Assembly (NCBI GenBank): GCA_014529385.2
Contig: CM043958.1
Location: 121,304,817-121,368,816, forward strand
Direction of reading: 5' to 3'
Origin: Adiantum capillus-veneris
Taxonomy: Eukaryota; Streptophyta; Polypodiopsida; Polypodiales; Pteridaceae
DNA: 64,000 nucleotides
Below the pieces are notes generated by a model. It saw nothing but the letters and a program-made list of their open reading frames with translations, was not told the DNA's origin and ran no database searches. This document shows positions 1 through 11,506 of this stretch, piece after piece. Positions within the stretch are counted from its first letter, which is position 1. Each line of letters opens with the position of its first letter. The position numbers and the translations under genes are program-made.

Positions 1-867
1 ATCAATTATCCTCATGACTTTAGGAAGTTTTGTCGATTATCAAAGCATTTTTCCCAATAATTTCAATGGGTTATTGATGATTTTTCAAGGCAACATATTT
101 TTGTTTTGAAAATACAATGAGCTAGAAAATTAGCACATTTTTCTCAGTTTATTGACCTATTATCAATGTTCTACATCTAAGCTCAAAATTACCACTAAGA
201 ACATGTTTTCAGGTTATAGTTGTGTCCTTGACTTGCATATATTGCCATGTAGAAACTCTCAAAAGCATTGAAAGTTTCCAAACTAATGCCAATTTGGAGA
301 CAAATATAAAGTAGTAAAATTGTACGCATTAGAAAACAGGTTTCCACAATATTTCTTTTACATTCCATTGGAGAAATACTAACTAACATCCAAATTATAC
401 ATGTACAAGCAAGTCTTTCTATAAGTTGAAAATTTATTATTCTTGCCCTATAAAATTACTTATATACAGGAGAATACACATTCATCTTAATGATTATGAA
501 TGTTGTACAAGCCGAAAAAAAATCCCAATGTTGCATCTTCAGTTGTATGAGGTACATACTAGGTGCCATAAAGTCAAGTAAGAAAGTTCATGTAATATGG
601 AATACATATGCACAATCAAGTTTCCAACTGAGTCACACCCAACTTGCTTAAAGGTAGTCATACTGACAAATGATGAAAAAACTCCAAAAATAGCACATGT
701 ATTTAGTATAATTTAGGTTGAAAGATCATTTGCAAGCACAAAATTGATTGTGGAATCCATATGCCCAAAAAATGTCAAGCTTTTTTCAACTCATTAACAA
801 CACTTATGGATATGGAACACTTCAAAAATCTATTTGCAACTCTTCCAATAATTCTAACCCACGAAGG
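1..867. other. AT-rich intergenic DNA
   Basis: No coding region, RNA gene or clear repeat is visible. The short open frames are isolated, lack splice context and resemble no family I know. The last 100 bases run into the repeat that starts near 868. Confidence 0.6.
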
Positions 868-1410
868 CCATAAATTGGTCAAAAATAACCCAAATCGAGT
901 AAAATATGGCTCAGAATTCCACGTCAATCATGGTGTCATAACTCTAAGCAACGAGAGAGCTTAATCATTGTTGAATATCAGCACTTTAAGACTCTTTGAA
1001 AAGGGATACGCAGGGTTCTCCTATGGTGTGCTAGTGCAATCCCATGCTACTCCTACAATGTATTCGATTGTGTGACGGTCCCAAGTAGGGTTCCTCTCAT
1101 CAAAAATAAAATGTGTGTATGATTGTCCATAGAGGTGTTTAATCTTCCATTAAATCACCTCGACAAAGAATTGAGAGAAGAAGCTACGATTTTCAACATG
1201 GAAAACAGGCATTGTATCTGTGCAATTGGTATTAAAGCTACATGAAATCGTCACGCACATATGAGTTTTGAAATGATCTTGGCCTTTTTTATGAGTGGAT
1301 ATGCCATGGCTGAACTAAAGATGTTCTTCTTTGCTTGACTTTTTGAATAAGTGGTTTTTGCTAACAATTAAGCAGTGAATCCTCACATTCAAGGACCCAA
1401 CACCTTCCTA
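868..1410 (+). repeat. Degenerate LTR-like repeat, copy 1
   Basis: This stretch aligns by eye with 4905-5430 and partly with 4175-4440. Shared landmarks are a block with ggtcaaaaataaccc, a block with catagggttc/cgcagggttc, gaattgagagaagaa, and a block with actaaagatgtt. Two related copies lie 3-4 kb downstream with a retroelement-like remnant in between, so the simplest reading is the left LTR of an old, decayed LTR retrotransposon. No exact ends or target-site duplication could be found. Confidence 0.5.
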
Positions 1411-3725
1411 GCCCTACTACAAACTTTCCAATATGCTTCAAATTAATGCGGTGCGGAACATTCTAGGGTGAGAGTTTAAAATAATGGAAACCATAGTTTA
1501 ATACAAACTTGCACGTTCTCACTATCAAGTTTGAACAAAGCTAGAAGCTAATATAGATGAGTGTCTTTTACAAGATGACCAACTATTACAAGTTGAAAAT
1601 GAGGAAATAATCAAAGTTGTGCACACAAAATTGGATATTTCACTTTCTTTACACGAGGTTTGTACTTTCAAAGGTAAATATATGAAGCTTCAAAGCCCAT
1701 AAATTGAATCGCAAGAAGTATCTATGGATGGTATACATGTTGAGAATGAAATAAATGGTGAGGAAACTTGTTCAGAGATGATGTATGGTATGGGTGTTAT
1801 TTCCAATCAAGCGGAGATTCAAATGAAGATTCTTGCCATGAAGTGATTGTTATACAGGGAACCATGACTTTGGGTTGTCCACGGGTATGCAAACAATATA
1901 TGGGGAATCAAAAGGATTGTTTGTGGTATGTGAACTATATCAAATGCATAAAAGGGTATGCAAACAATATCTAGGGCATTAAAAGGATTTTTTGTGGTAT
2001 GTGAACTACTTCAAATGCATAAAGGGGATAAAAATAATGTGTCATAGGGTAATTGAAAGCACATGTATGAGCATTCATCTACCATAGATGAGAAGGGTGC
2101 ATATGGCGATGACTTAAATCAAGATGGCAATGTTATCTCTATGTAAAACGTAAAGTTACATGATGATGATAATGCTCTTGTACGTGTTTCATATGTTTGG
2201 GATTTGATAGTTGAGGGAAATTCCAAAGATGTGGTTGCCTATTCATTGGGAGTACAGAATAACCATCAATTTCTTATTGATACAAATGAGTAGAAGGGTT
2301 ATAACAATAATTTGGAAAGATAATTGAATGCTATCGTTGTGAAACATATAGAGTTCTATGAAGCAAAGGTGTATAGATACTTGAAAGAATGTGATATGGT
2401 TGTATTGCATGGTACATGTGATGAGACTTTCTTAGAACATGAGAGAGATTGTCTAGGGGGTTCTTCTGAGGAGGTAGACATAGAACTCATGTGTCTTCTA
2501 GATGAAGCTTTTGAGGGTTGGTACAATGCTACAAACAAGAAGGGTTTTAAACAGCATTACTTGACACATGACTTGGAACAAGTGGAGGATGATATGGAGC
2601 TTATACACCTACTCGATGAGGTGCTAGAAGATATTGTGCAGTAGCTAGAGCCATCCTATGACTTATCATCCAAGAGAAATTGTTACAAGGTCACTACATC
2701 CATCGTTGGATATGAGAAAGATGGATGAGAGATGGAATGGGGTGGACTGTGAAATATTTGCAACGCTAGATTCAACGTGCTTTATGAGAATAGGCATTAG
2801 TGTCTGGCGATTTCTCGTGCTACTAGATGATCCAGGTGGCTATGAAAACCAAGGTATGATACAAATATGTTCACCAAGGCGGCAAAGATCCATTTTGGTT
2901 TGTGTTGACGATGATGTATGAAACATTTTATCCAAAAGGCTAGATGATGTCAGGTTTTTCCATAACGAATGTGTCAAGTGTTTTAAAATTGAAGATGTAT
3001 CCTTATGATCCACGTTCCATGATGGGGCAAAATTTCATGCTAGCCATTCTAAAAGTTTCAAACTTCCAGTTTTTTGGAGATATAGTGAAGCTATTTCAAT
3101 AATTTTTCTACCGCTTTTGGAGTGTAAGCAAAGTTGAGAATCAATGCACAAAGATTTCGGATATTATGCACGCTCATTCTAGCTAGAATATGCAACATAT
3201 GGGTAGCTTTCATGGTCATCTACATCGCAGAGTGTTTCAAGGAGACTTTTAAGCTAGAAAAAGAGATTGCATGCTTTTACGTACAAAATGATTGGATGGA
3301 GATGAGTATGATTTATAGGTCCAAGAACTTTGAAGATATTGAAAAGGATTGTGGAAATACTTGATGCTACCTTATCATCTAGGTGGGGTTGAAGGCCCTT
3401 GCATGCTGCAAAGACGTTATGAGGGGTAACCACACCATGTAGGTGGTTCTATGATAGCAATATATCATATACAAGCTGATAACCAACATACTACAATAGG
3501 AAAGGTTACAAAAAATTGATTTGGGCCATATGTTGTTAAATTTGTGCATGGAAATCCTACATATACCTTGAGTGATCTTGATGGGATATGAAGTTAAATA
3601 CCTACTATGGAAAAATTTATTAAAAGAAATACAAGAAGATGATGTAGATAAATGTATGAAAAATGAAGAAGTGAAGATATGGTGTTTGACCATGCCTTTT
3701 AATGCTTAATAGAGTATTGTGGCAC
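1411..3725 (+). mobile_element. Interior of a decayed LTR retrotransposon
   Basis: Most of this interval is not recognisable. It contains a short tandem duplication (about 1882-1957 and 1958-2030, sharing gggtatgcaaacaatat and a ggtatgtgaact block). It also contains an open frame at 2324-2644 coding an acidic 106-residue peptide of unknown function. Near 3510-3700, frame-broken plus-strand translation resembles the C-terminal tail of a Ty3/gypsy integrase: LGPYVV, HGNPTYTL and SDLDG in that order, as in the LGPY..HG..AY.L.DLDG pattern of plant elements. That match and the flanking repeats are the only grounds for calling it a retroelement. Confidence 0.45.
2324..2644 (+). CDS. Unknown acidic 106-residue ORF in decayed element
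   Basis: This open frame is rich in Asp and Glu and contains two similar segments (MCLLDEAFEG and IHLLDEVLED), suggesting an internal repeat of about 45 residues. It lies inside a probable decayed LTR element, where extra ORFs of unknown role are common. I do not recognise a family, and it may be a chance open frame. Confidence 0.25.
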   Translation: MNAIVVKHIEFYEAKVYRYLKECDMVVLHGTCDETFLEHERDCLGGSSEEVDIELMCLLDEAFEGWYNATNKKGFKQHYLTHDLEQVEDDMELIHLLDEVLEDIVQ

Positions 3726-3769
3726 ATGCCGAAGGATGTGCAAGTTTTAAGGTGGTGAATGTCATATTG

Positions 3770-5430
3770 TGGCACATACATAATGTGAAATGAAAATTTT
3801 ACCTCACTTTTGATGCTCTTTTATATGTGGAAGCAAATGCTACAATGGTCAATGTGTGACAACAATTTCTACGGTTGCATTTGTGCACATACCTTAATAG
3901 GGAGTTCAAGCCTTGACATGGCATCATTGCATGTTTTCCAACTTTAGAGCATGCATACTCTGATTAATAATATAAATATATCAAGTGCATCATGGTAGCA
4001 CCCTCGTTTCGCCTAGAAAGCTCAGTGCAAGCGAATATCGTAAGAAAATAGCAGCTAGCATGCATAGCCATCAAAATTAAGCTCTAGGGAATTTTTCCAC
4101 AATATTAGGGATCTTTGCCCTACTCGTTTGGGCTTTCTACATTTAAAATGGGTCATTTTTTGTCTATAAGTGGTCAAAAAAGGCCATAAATTATTTAAAA
4201 ATAACCAAATTTGAGTAAAATGTGACTCAAAATGCCACATCATTCATGCTTTCATAGCTTTAAACAAGGGGGACCCTTAAGCTATGTCTAAATATCATTA
4301 GTTTAAGCCTCTTTCAATAGGAATACATAGGGTTCCCCTAAGGTGTGTCAATGCAGTCGAATGTTTCTCCTACCTTGTATTCGAGTGTGTGAGGGTTCCA
4401 ATTAAATTTTCCTCTCATCATAAAGAAAAGGCGTGTGATTGTCACGAGACATTCATAATGTGAAATAAAAATGTTTTTATGCTTTTTGATATATGAAAGC
4501 AAATGCTACAATGTACATTGTGTCAATGTGTGTCATGTGAAAGTCGTTGCTATAGTTGCAATCGTGTACATACCTTACCCAGGGAATTAAGGCCATAATC
4601 ATGGCACCTTTACATGTTTTCCAACTTCAAAACATGCCTAATTAGGCTTAATAATGTACATATATCAAGTGCATCATGGTGGCACACTTGTTTTGTTTTA
4701 AAAAGTTCGATGCAGGCAAACACGGTAAAAAGTTTGATGGTGTATATAGCCATCAATGATGTGTTTAAAGGTCATGAAAAGTGGAATTTTTTTTTTTCAT
4801 AAAAATTGAGCCTAATTGAATTGTCCAACATGTTTTGTAGATTTTTTTCGAGCTTGTTTGAGCTTTTAATGCGAAAAGGGTTGTTGGGCTAAACATGAGA
4901 AAAAAAAGCTCATAAAATGGTCAAAAATAACCCAATTTGGGTGAAGTATGGCTCAAAACACCACATCAATCATGGTGACGTGACTCTAAGCAAGGGATTA
5001 GCTGAATCATTGTTGAATATCATCATTTTAAGCCTCTTTGAAGAGGGATACATAGGGTTCACCTATGGTGCGCTAGTATAGTCCCTTGCTACTCCTATGT
5101 TGTATTCGAGTGTGTCAAGGTTCCAATTATGGTTTCCTCTCATCAAAAAGGTGTATTTGATTATGCATGGAGGTACTTAAGCTTCCATGAAATCGCCTCA
5201 ACAAAGAATTGAGAGAAGAATCTAGGGTTTTCTATAGGGCAAACAAACATTGTATATGGCCAATTAGTGTTGCAACTACATGAAATCATCACACACACAT
5301 GAGTTTTGAGTTGATCTTGGCCCTATGTATGAGTGGAGATTCCATGGATGAACTAAAGATGTTTTTCTCTTTTAAATAAGTGGCTTTTGCTAAGGAAGCC
5401 GTGAAGCCTCACAATCAGGGGCCCATACCA
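3770..5430 (+). repeat. Two tandem degenerate LTR-like copies
   Basis: Two units of roughly 670 bases follow each other, at about 3776-4440 and 4445-5160 plus a tail. Both begin with cataatgtgaaat, followed by a gcaaatgctacaatg block and a cttacatgttttccaac/gcatgttttccaac block. The second half of each matches the repeat at 868-1410. This looks like a duplicated right LTR of the decayed element, or two nested solo LTRs. The copies have diverged strongly, so the insertion is old. Confidence 0.5.
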
Positions 5431-8400
5431 CATACTTTTCAAAAGCTTCAAATGAAAAATGTAGAGAACAAACATTTTAGCCTACAAAACGGGCCATCAA
5501 CAAGGGTCAAAATAAACTAATCTAAGACCAATATGAAATCGTAATTCCATACGTGCAAAAAATTGGATAGCTCAAACCAAGAACTCAAATGTTAAGGACA
5601 ACTTTCTTAAACCACAAATATGCACTTGATTTGTGAGTATTTAAGATAAGATTAGTATAAGAGAAGATGCAAGGGAGGTTGGATGGAAATTTTTCCAACA
5701 AAACAACGGCTTTTGGCATCAAAACCATATACTATGCATTGGAATCCACTCATGTTATATACCAAACCGAGTTGATGTGAGAGCACTATTGAACACTCAA
5801 AAGAGGAGGAAAATTCTCACTTTGTATATAGAAACCCTTCATTAGATGAACCTCAGTGGCTTTAAAGACTCTTACTCTTTTATCTACCTCTTTTATCTAT
5901 CAAGAGGGACTCTATTGCAAATAAAAGCTCAAACTCAAATAAAGCCTACTTTACAACATACAGCAACACTTTGCAAAATTTGAAATTGAAAGTTTTTTTA
6001 CTTGAATTTTTTTTTACCGCTTCACCAGCCAGTTTGGAATAGTTCTCCATTAAAGAATTCAACTTATTGTTTTTACTTTAAATCACTTCCCTTGAAGTCT
6101 CCATTCTTGCAATGTTTTTTATTTCTCCACATCAAAAAAAAATTAAAAAATCTATGTTTTACACCTTTTCTAGCCACATTATGTCCATGCCCTATCGTGG
6201 AGCATGTATAGTAGGTAAAGCAGAGCCACCGTAATTGATTTCAACCATCTTGATCGTTGCCTCTCGTTACCATTGACCTTTTATCTTTTTGTTTCCGCCA
6301 CCATTTGTCAACATTGAGTATTTTCTTTAATGCCAAGTTTTGTGACTACATATGAGAGAAGTTTGGGCTCATAGACATTTCACGTGGTTGTTGCCCATAG
6401 CTCAAGAAGTTGGCTAAGGTCTCTATGCGCCCACCATCCCAATCTCATACATGTTAGGCATCCAACCATCTCCAAGTATATGATAACCCCACCACATCAA
6501 GATTTTATGGGCACATTGCCTCCCAACACCACACATAGTGATGATAGTGGCCCATGCATGAGGCAAGCCTCATCCCTAGGTTGTAGATTTATATTCGCGC
6601 TACAATAGTTGAATTTGGAAGCCATACAATTAGACAAGTCTAAGTACCACATACATATAGATGTTTGTTATAAAAGGGAAAGCAAAAAGGGAAGATTGGG
6701 GTTGGGGGGAGGGTTCGTTTGTTCTAAAAGGCCCCTTTTAAGTTCAAAAAGAAAATACATGGTGATACAAGGACACTCTAGGCCTTAGCTTCTTAGACAT
6801 CTCCCTCTCTTTTGAACGTAGCAATCTCTCTTTAAATTCAATTTATTCGAAAGAAACCTCTCTTGTTTACTTGAGATTACTATGGCAAAGTCACAACGTA
6901 TTATATAGAAGACTTGTAGTAACAACCATGCTGTATAGAACACCCCAGATGGAGTGACATACTTCCTCCACTCAACAACACTTTTAGTTGAGCTTTTCTA
7001 AAGCATGGTACCATGCTGCAATGTTTTATCCAAGCGTCTACTTTACAAATGCATCACATAAGGAATTGACTACATCAATTAGTGCTAACCACTCATCATA
7101 GTACTTTCTCCTCCCTTGATTTTCTTTAACTATCAACCTTCGTGTGATATAGAAATTAAGATTTGTGCATGTGATTGCTTAATATTTAGTAAAGTGGTGA
7201 ATTTTTTCACAACTTCCTTACACAAGGCATGGAAAAACCCCATGTCATGGTTATTATGTTGGAGAATCCATCGTTAATGGTTGGAGCTACACAGGTAGAG
7301 AATTTAGGGGGCAAGTGATCCTTTTACAAATGAGTCAGATTACATGCTTCAAGCTACATCATTCTCAAGGCTCACTCCATGTCACATCCCTCAACCACAT
7401 ATATAAGGATCAATCCCAATCCAATTACTTGATTCAGCAAATTGATTAGTGGCATGAAGCATTGGTTGGTAATTGCCTATGCAAAGGTAGGGTTTGTAAC
7501 CAAACCTTGCATCCTCATTCCATATGAATGAACAATGCCCAATACACAAACAACTTTATATTAGGAAAAACCTACAAACTTCAACAATAAGCTTGACATC
7601 ATAATAGGATTTGTGATTCATGGAATCACATAGTGACTTAATGCAAAAGGGTATGGTATTGCACACGATGTCGTGTTCAACCTGACCACATAAAATTCTT
7701 ACTGAGAGGGAGAAGGTTGGTTTAGAAATCAAATTTTGGGTCCAACAAGTCAACTATGCCAAATGGTATTCAATTATTTTGCCAAAGCGAAACTAGATTT
7801 TTATAAATTACGCTAATTATTGATAGTACTTGAAGGGACAATTTTGTGATAAGTAAACATGTTTGCACCATTAATATTTTTGCAGGTAAACTTGATCCCA
7901 ATAATAGGTTCGATAGATGAACAATGTACTCAAAAAAAATAAAAGGTGTTCCTAATGGCTTCAAAAAATTAATAGGTGCTCCCACTTCAAAGATTCCACT
8001 CAAAAACAAGAAAAACAATGTGTTAATCTATAGCACGTAATGACACGCAATGACGAAGCACATAAATTTGCAACAATATTACCTAAGAAAGATGAATACA
8101 ACATTGAGAGAGAGGGAGAGAGAGAGACTAATGATAACTTAGAAGAAAACGCTTAAGAAAAAATGAAAGAATAGAGTTAAACATCTATTTATATGGACAC
8201 AAAAGGTCTTTTGACTTTCCATCTTCATTCGTCTTTTGACTTTCCACCTTCATTCGTCTTTCCATTTCCTAAACTTACCCTTCACTCATGCACTTAATGT
8301 GTTTTGAAAGAATTTTTATTTTTTTGAGATTGGGGAGACCTAATCAAACCATCATGCACAAAATTACAATTATATTGTAGAGACAAAGCCATCAACCAAG

Positions 8401-10605
8401 ACCTAGTCAGACAGTCTAAACTCCCAACAACCAATGCCACTGGCAAGTAAAAATTATTATCGCACTATGAAGTTAAAATCGGAGTTTATGTTTTGCTTGT
8501 TTCTACAAATAGTGCGACCATTAGTTCTTTTCATTTTGAGCTTGAAGCACTATTCAGTTATACAAGTAAAAGCCATTTGCAAATGATTATACTTCCAACC
8601 ATTTGCATTTGAAACATGTTCAAAAGTACGCAAGCATTTCAGAATTTTCCTTGGACACAATGACCATAATCTTCAATGGAATTGCCACAAGATTCTCAAG
8701 CAACATCAACAAAAGTAAAATCTTCAAGCCCACAATGAGCTACAATACAATTTCCCTTGCCGCGCAGTCGTTGCAAGGGTAAGCCTTTGAAATATTCCAA
8801 GCTTTGTGAGTCCGCAAGTACCCCACATTCATGTCCCTCCTTCAAATTACAAGAAAACACTCCAGACAAACACAAGCAAAATGGAAAATTTTCAAATGGT
8901 ATACACAGTAAGCAAGCCAAGTCATATTTGCAAGCTTCTATAAAGTACCAAGCAAGAAAAATTTGGAGTGATGCAATATAAATGGCATACAAGCTTCTAC
9001 AAAGTACCAAGCAAGGATGGGATCTACAAGCTTCTACAATGCCTGAAAAGGACAAAGCAAGAAAAGGACTCATTGATAAGGTCTTACAACAATCTGATGC
9101 TCAGATACTACTAGATCATTTGTAAGTAGAAAAGTCTTGATCATCAAAGCTTACTTGTTGGAGCAAATGCCTCGGTTATTCCCTGCCTTGGCTATGATAA
9201 AATCTCAAGACAATAACATAATTTCGTTATGTACATTGGCCTCAATGGATTTTTCTCCCTCAGCACGGCCACCCAAGGTAACGAAATAGCCAAGGCATAT
9301 GAGAGCAACGCCACTTCAACACACCAGGTGTTTCCCGAAAGTGTCGGACGGGACTTGGATCTAACAAACTTTAAGGTATGAAGCTCAAGCCATACCACTG
9401 GAGTTAATACTATTTCAATCTCAAAAGATTATATGGGTGTTTTCATCATGCTTCGTGGAACTCCAAGAAAACATGAAATAGCGTATAGAACATGACGTGA
9501 GAAAACGAAAATATGATACTGCTTGTAACACGAGTAAATGAGCTGTAAGGCCAATATTTTTGAGGCGAGATCATCCATGGCACCTTGGAAAAATGCTTCT
9601 TTGCTTCTGAAGAATCCAAGTATAAAACAAATCATGAAAAGAACAACCATTGCTTCATCTTAATCCGAGGAGCGTGGGCGTGAGTGACTCAAATTGTGGA
9701 AAAGGGATTGATGACATAAGGCTTTTTACAAGCGAGGTCATACGAGCTAGGGTGTAAGGGACGAATACCACAAGGGTGTGGGAATCATAGAAACACCCAA
9801 AATTCATCTGGCGCCTTTTAACACTTTTGACTTAAATACCAACTCATCCAGAGACCTAACAAATTACCTTCTCAAAAAGAGGCTCTTTCTTTTGTGGTAA
9901 TTTACAACCAAACAAATTTCACACAAAACTTCTGTATGTAGAGTGAACCATCCTTGCTTTGGTTCTCTGGAAAAGAAGAAAACAAACAAGTGAGCATACT
10001 TGAAGAACAAGCTTCCTGATTACTACACAAAAAAGACGACAAAATATTGAAATCTAACAATAGGCCAAGATGTTGAAAGAAGAAACAATGTATGAAAAGA
10101 CAAACTTCTTTTCCAAACATAAAGTTGTTCTGTCTTTAAAAGAAAGTTGGTTGGCGTTACGTGATTTGCATATGTGCAGCACATACTACTTGTCCAGAGC
10201 ACATACTTTATGAACACATATGGAGCGATAGATATGTGGAGCACTGAAGGAATGGAGAAATCACATTACTGTGCAAAGGGAGTCGACTTCAAGAACACAT
10301 GCCATGGAGGTGGTCATACAATGAATGGAAACAATAAAAGTTGAATGTTAAATATAAGAGGAAACACACAATCTACTTGCCATAACTGCAGACCCCAACG
10401 GGGTTTGGACCTTTCAGCAGTTTCCACGTTTGGAGCATAGGACTGAAAAGACTGCAAAACCAGAAAGCCAACAAGAATTCACTAAGAGACTTGATTTAAT
10501 TTGGCATGCATGTATGCTACTAAAAGCTGTACTAAAATTAGCAATGCAAACAGATGACATGCAAAACATCGATGCAAATAATGAGCCACTTGCCTCATAA
10601 AACCA
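5431..10605. other. Gene-poor intergenic DNA
   Basis: I see no supported gene. There is a short GA-rich stretch near 8101-8130. A small repeated block (aagcttctayaaagtaccaagcaag) occurs at 8931-8957 and 8990-9016, with a fragment near 9025-9039. The interval 9660-10605 is the 3' flank of the minus-strand U-box gene and probably contains its 3' UTR. Confidence 0.5.
8696..9073 (-). CDS. Unsupported 125-residue open frame
   Basis: This minus-strand open frame ends in a stop at 8696. Its C-terminal half is compositionally protein-like (for example HECGVLADSQSL and GNCIVAHCGLEDF), while its N-terminal half overlaps the small aagcttctac repeats. It lies 1.5 kb downstream of the U-box gene on the same strand. 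I recognise no family and find no convincing splice partners. It could be an exon of an unidentified gene or chance. Confidence 0.2.
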   Translation of the reverse strand: MSPFLALSFSGIVEACRSHPCLVLCRSLYAIYIASLQIFLAWYFIEACKYDLACLLCIPFENFPFCLCLSGVFSCNLKEGHECGVLADSQSLEYFKGLPLQRLRGKGNCIVAHCGLEDFTFVDVA

Positions 10606-10720
10606 TCATAGCCAGTTTGGCGCTGCTACATTTGGTTGAGACTCTTGTTCTTCAGTCTTTGTTAGAGAACGATATTGCAGCTTCACACTCTCCCCATTAT
10701 CTAACGTTCTTACAACATAC
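10606..10720 (-). CDS. PUB62: PUB62-like exon 7, terminal
   Basis: The acceptor is TTGAAG|GTATGT. Read in phase 1, it encodes YVVRTLDNGESVKLQYRSLT followed by an acidic tail and the stop TGA at 10606-10608. As the sequence stands, the phase delivered by exon 6 does not match, and the spliced message would stop at a TAA within this exon. Confidence 0.85.
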
Positions 10721-11031
10721 CTTCAAGAACCCAATGCATGGATAACAGAGTTACCATGCCAGCAAAACATATGCCTCTATAAGGTTAAAAAGATAATGAA
10801 ATGTATAGAAAACATATACCTCTCTAAGGTTAAAAAGATATTTATAAGAAGAGTAGAAGACACTGACAAAGAAAGAAGGTTCTTCATTTGATTATTAATC
10901 TGATTTCAATGAGAAGGACAACTTGAAAATCAAGCAAAAACAACAAATAAGAAAAGAAGAAACAAACTTGCCTATCTGAATAATAAAAATCCTCAGCAAA
11001 GCTGTCAAAAGAACCTAGTTTGTTTTTCTTA

Positions 11032-11103
11032 CCATCCATTTAAACACTGTGTAGTTATGATTGCATTCCGTCCAACAAATCGTTCTGGAGTTCTCTTATT
11101 TCC
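11032..11103 (-). CDS. PUB62: PUB62-like exon 6 with +1 frameshift
   Basis: The acceptor is TTTGCAG|GGAAAT and the donor GGATG|GTAAGA. It encodes GNKRTPERFVGRNAIITTQC. The next bases are TTTAAAATGGATG, which read LKWM. One A fewer would give LNGW, the family-like sequence, and the correct phase for exon 7. Confidence 0.85.
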
Positions 11104-11187
11104 CTGCAAACCACTACAAACCTCGTTAAAAACCTATTGTGAGTTGTGTGAAGGTGCATCTGAGACTTGGGATGTGATCAGCAATAC

Positions 11188-11283
11188 CTTGATCAAAACT
11201 TTATCATTGACCTTATAAGGAAATTGCACACCCTTGTGCCGGGAAAAGTCAATTGGAGCAAGCTCACCTATATTCTGCCTATC
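11188..11283 (-). CDS. PUB62: PUB62-like exon 5, C-terminal module
   Basis: The acceptor is CAACAG|GATAGG and the donor ATCAAG|GTATTG. The 32 codons include FSRHKGVQFPYKVNDKVLIK, a conserved start of the C-terminal module of PUB62-like proteins. Confidence 0.85.
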
Positions 11284-11408
11284 CTGTTGTCAAATAATAA
11301 CAGCCAAGCAAGAAATAAAAGAAATGTGTAAGTAGCATGCAAGTTCTGCAGAGGAAAGTTCTGGTGTGCACAATCCATCTCAATATCCTAAAAGAGCACA
11401 AATTTGAC

Positions 11409-11506
11409 CTGCTCCATTCTTTCTCTTCTCCTCTTTGCAGCTCTAGATGCATTTTCCTTCCAGCGTTGCTCTTCTCGTCTGTATGCTTGTACAACTAGCT
11501 GCAAAG
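11409..11506 (-). CDS. PUB62: PUB62-like exon 4, basic helix
   Basis: The acceptor is TTGGCAG|CTTTGC and the donor GAGCAG|GTCAAA. The exon encodes ALQLVVQAYRREEQ, then a Lys/Arg-rich helix ending KRRRERMEQ, a possible nuclear localisation signal. It is joined to exon 3 across a 2.9 kb intron, the longest in the gene. Confidence 0.85.
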
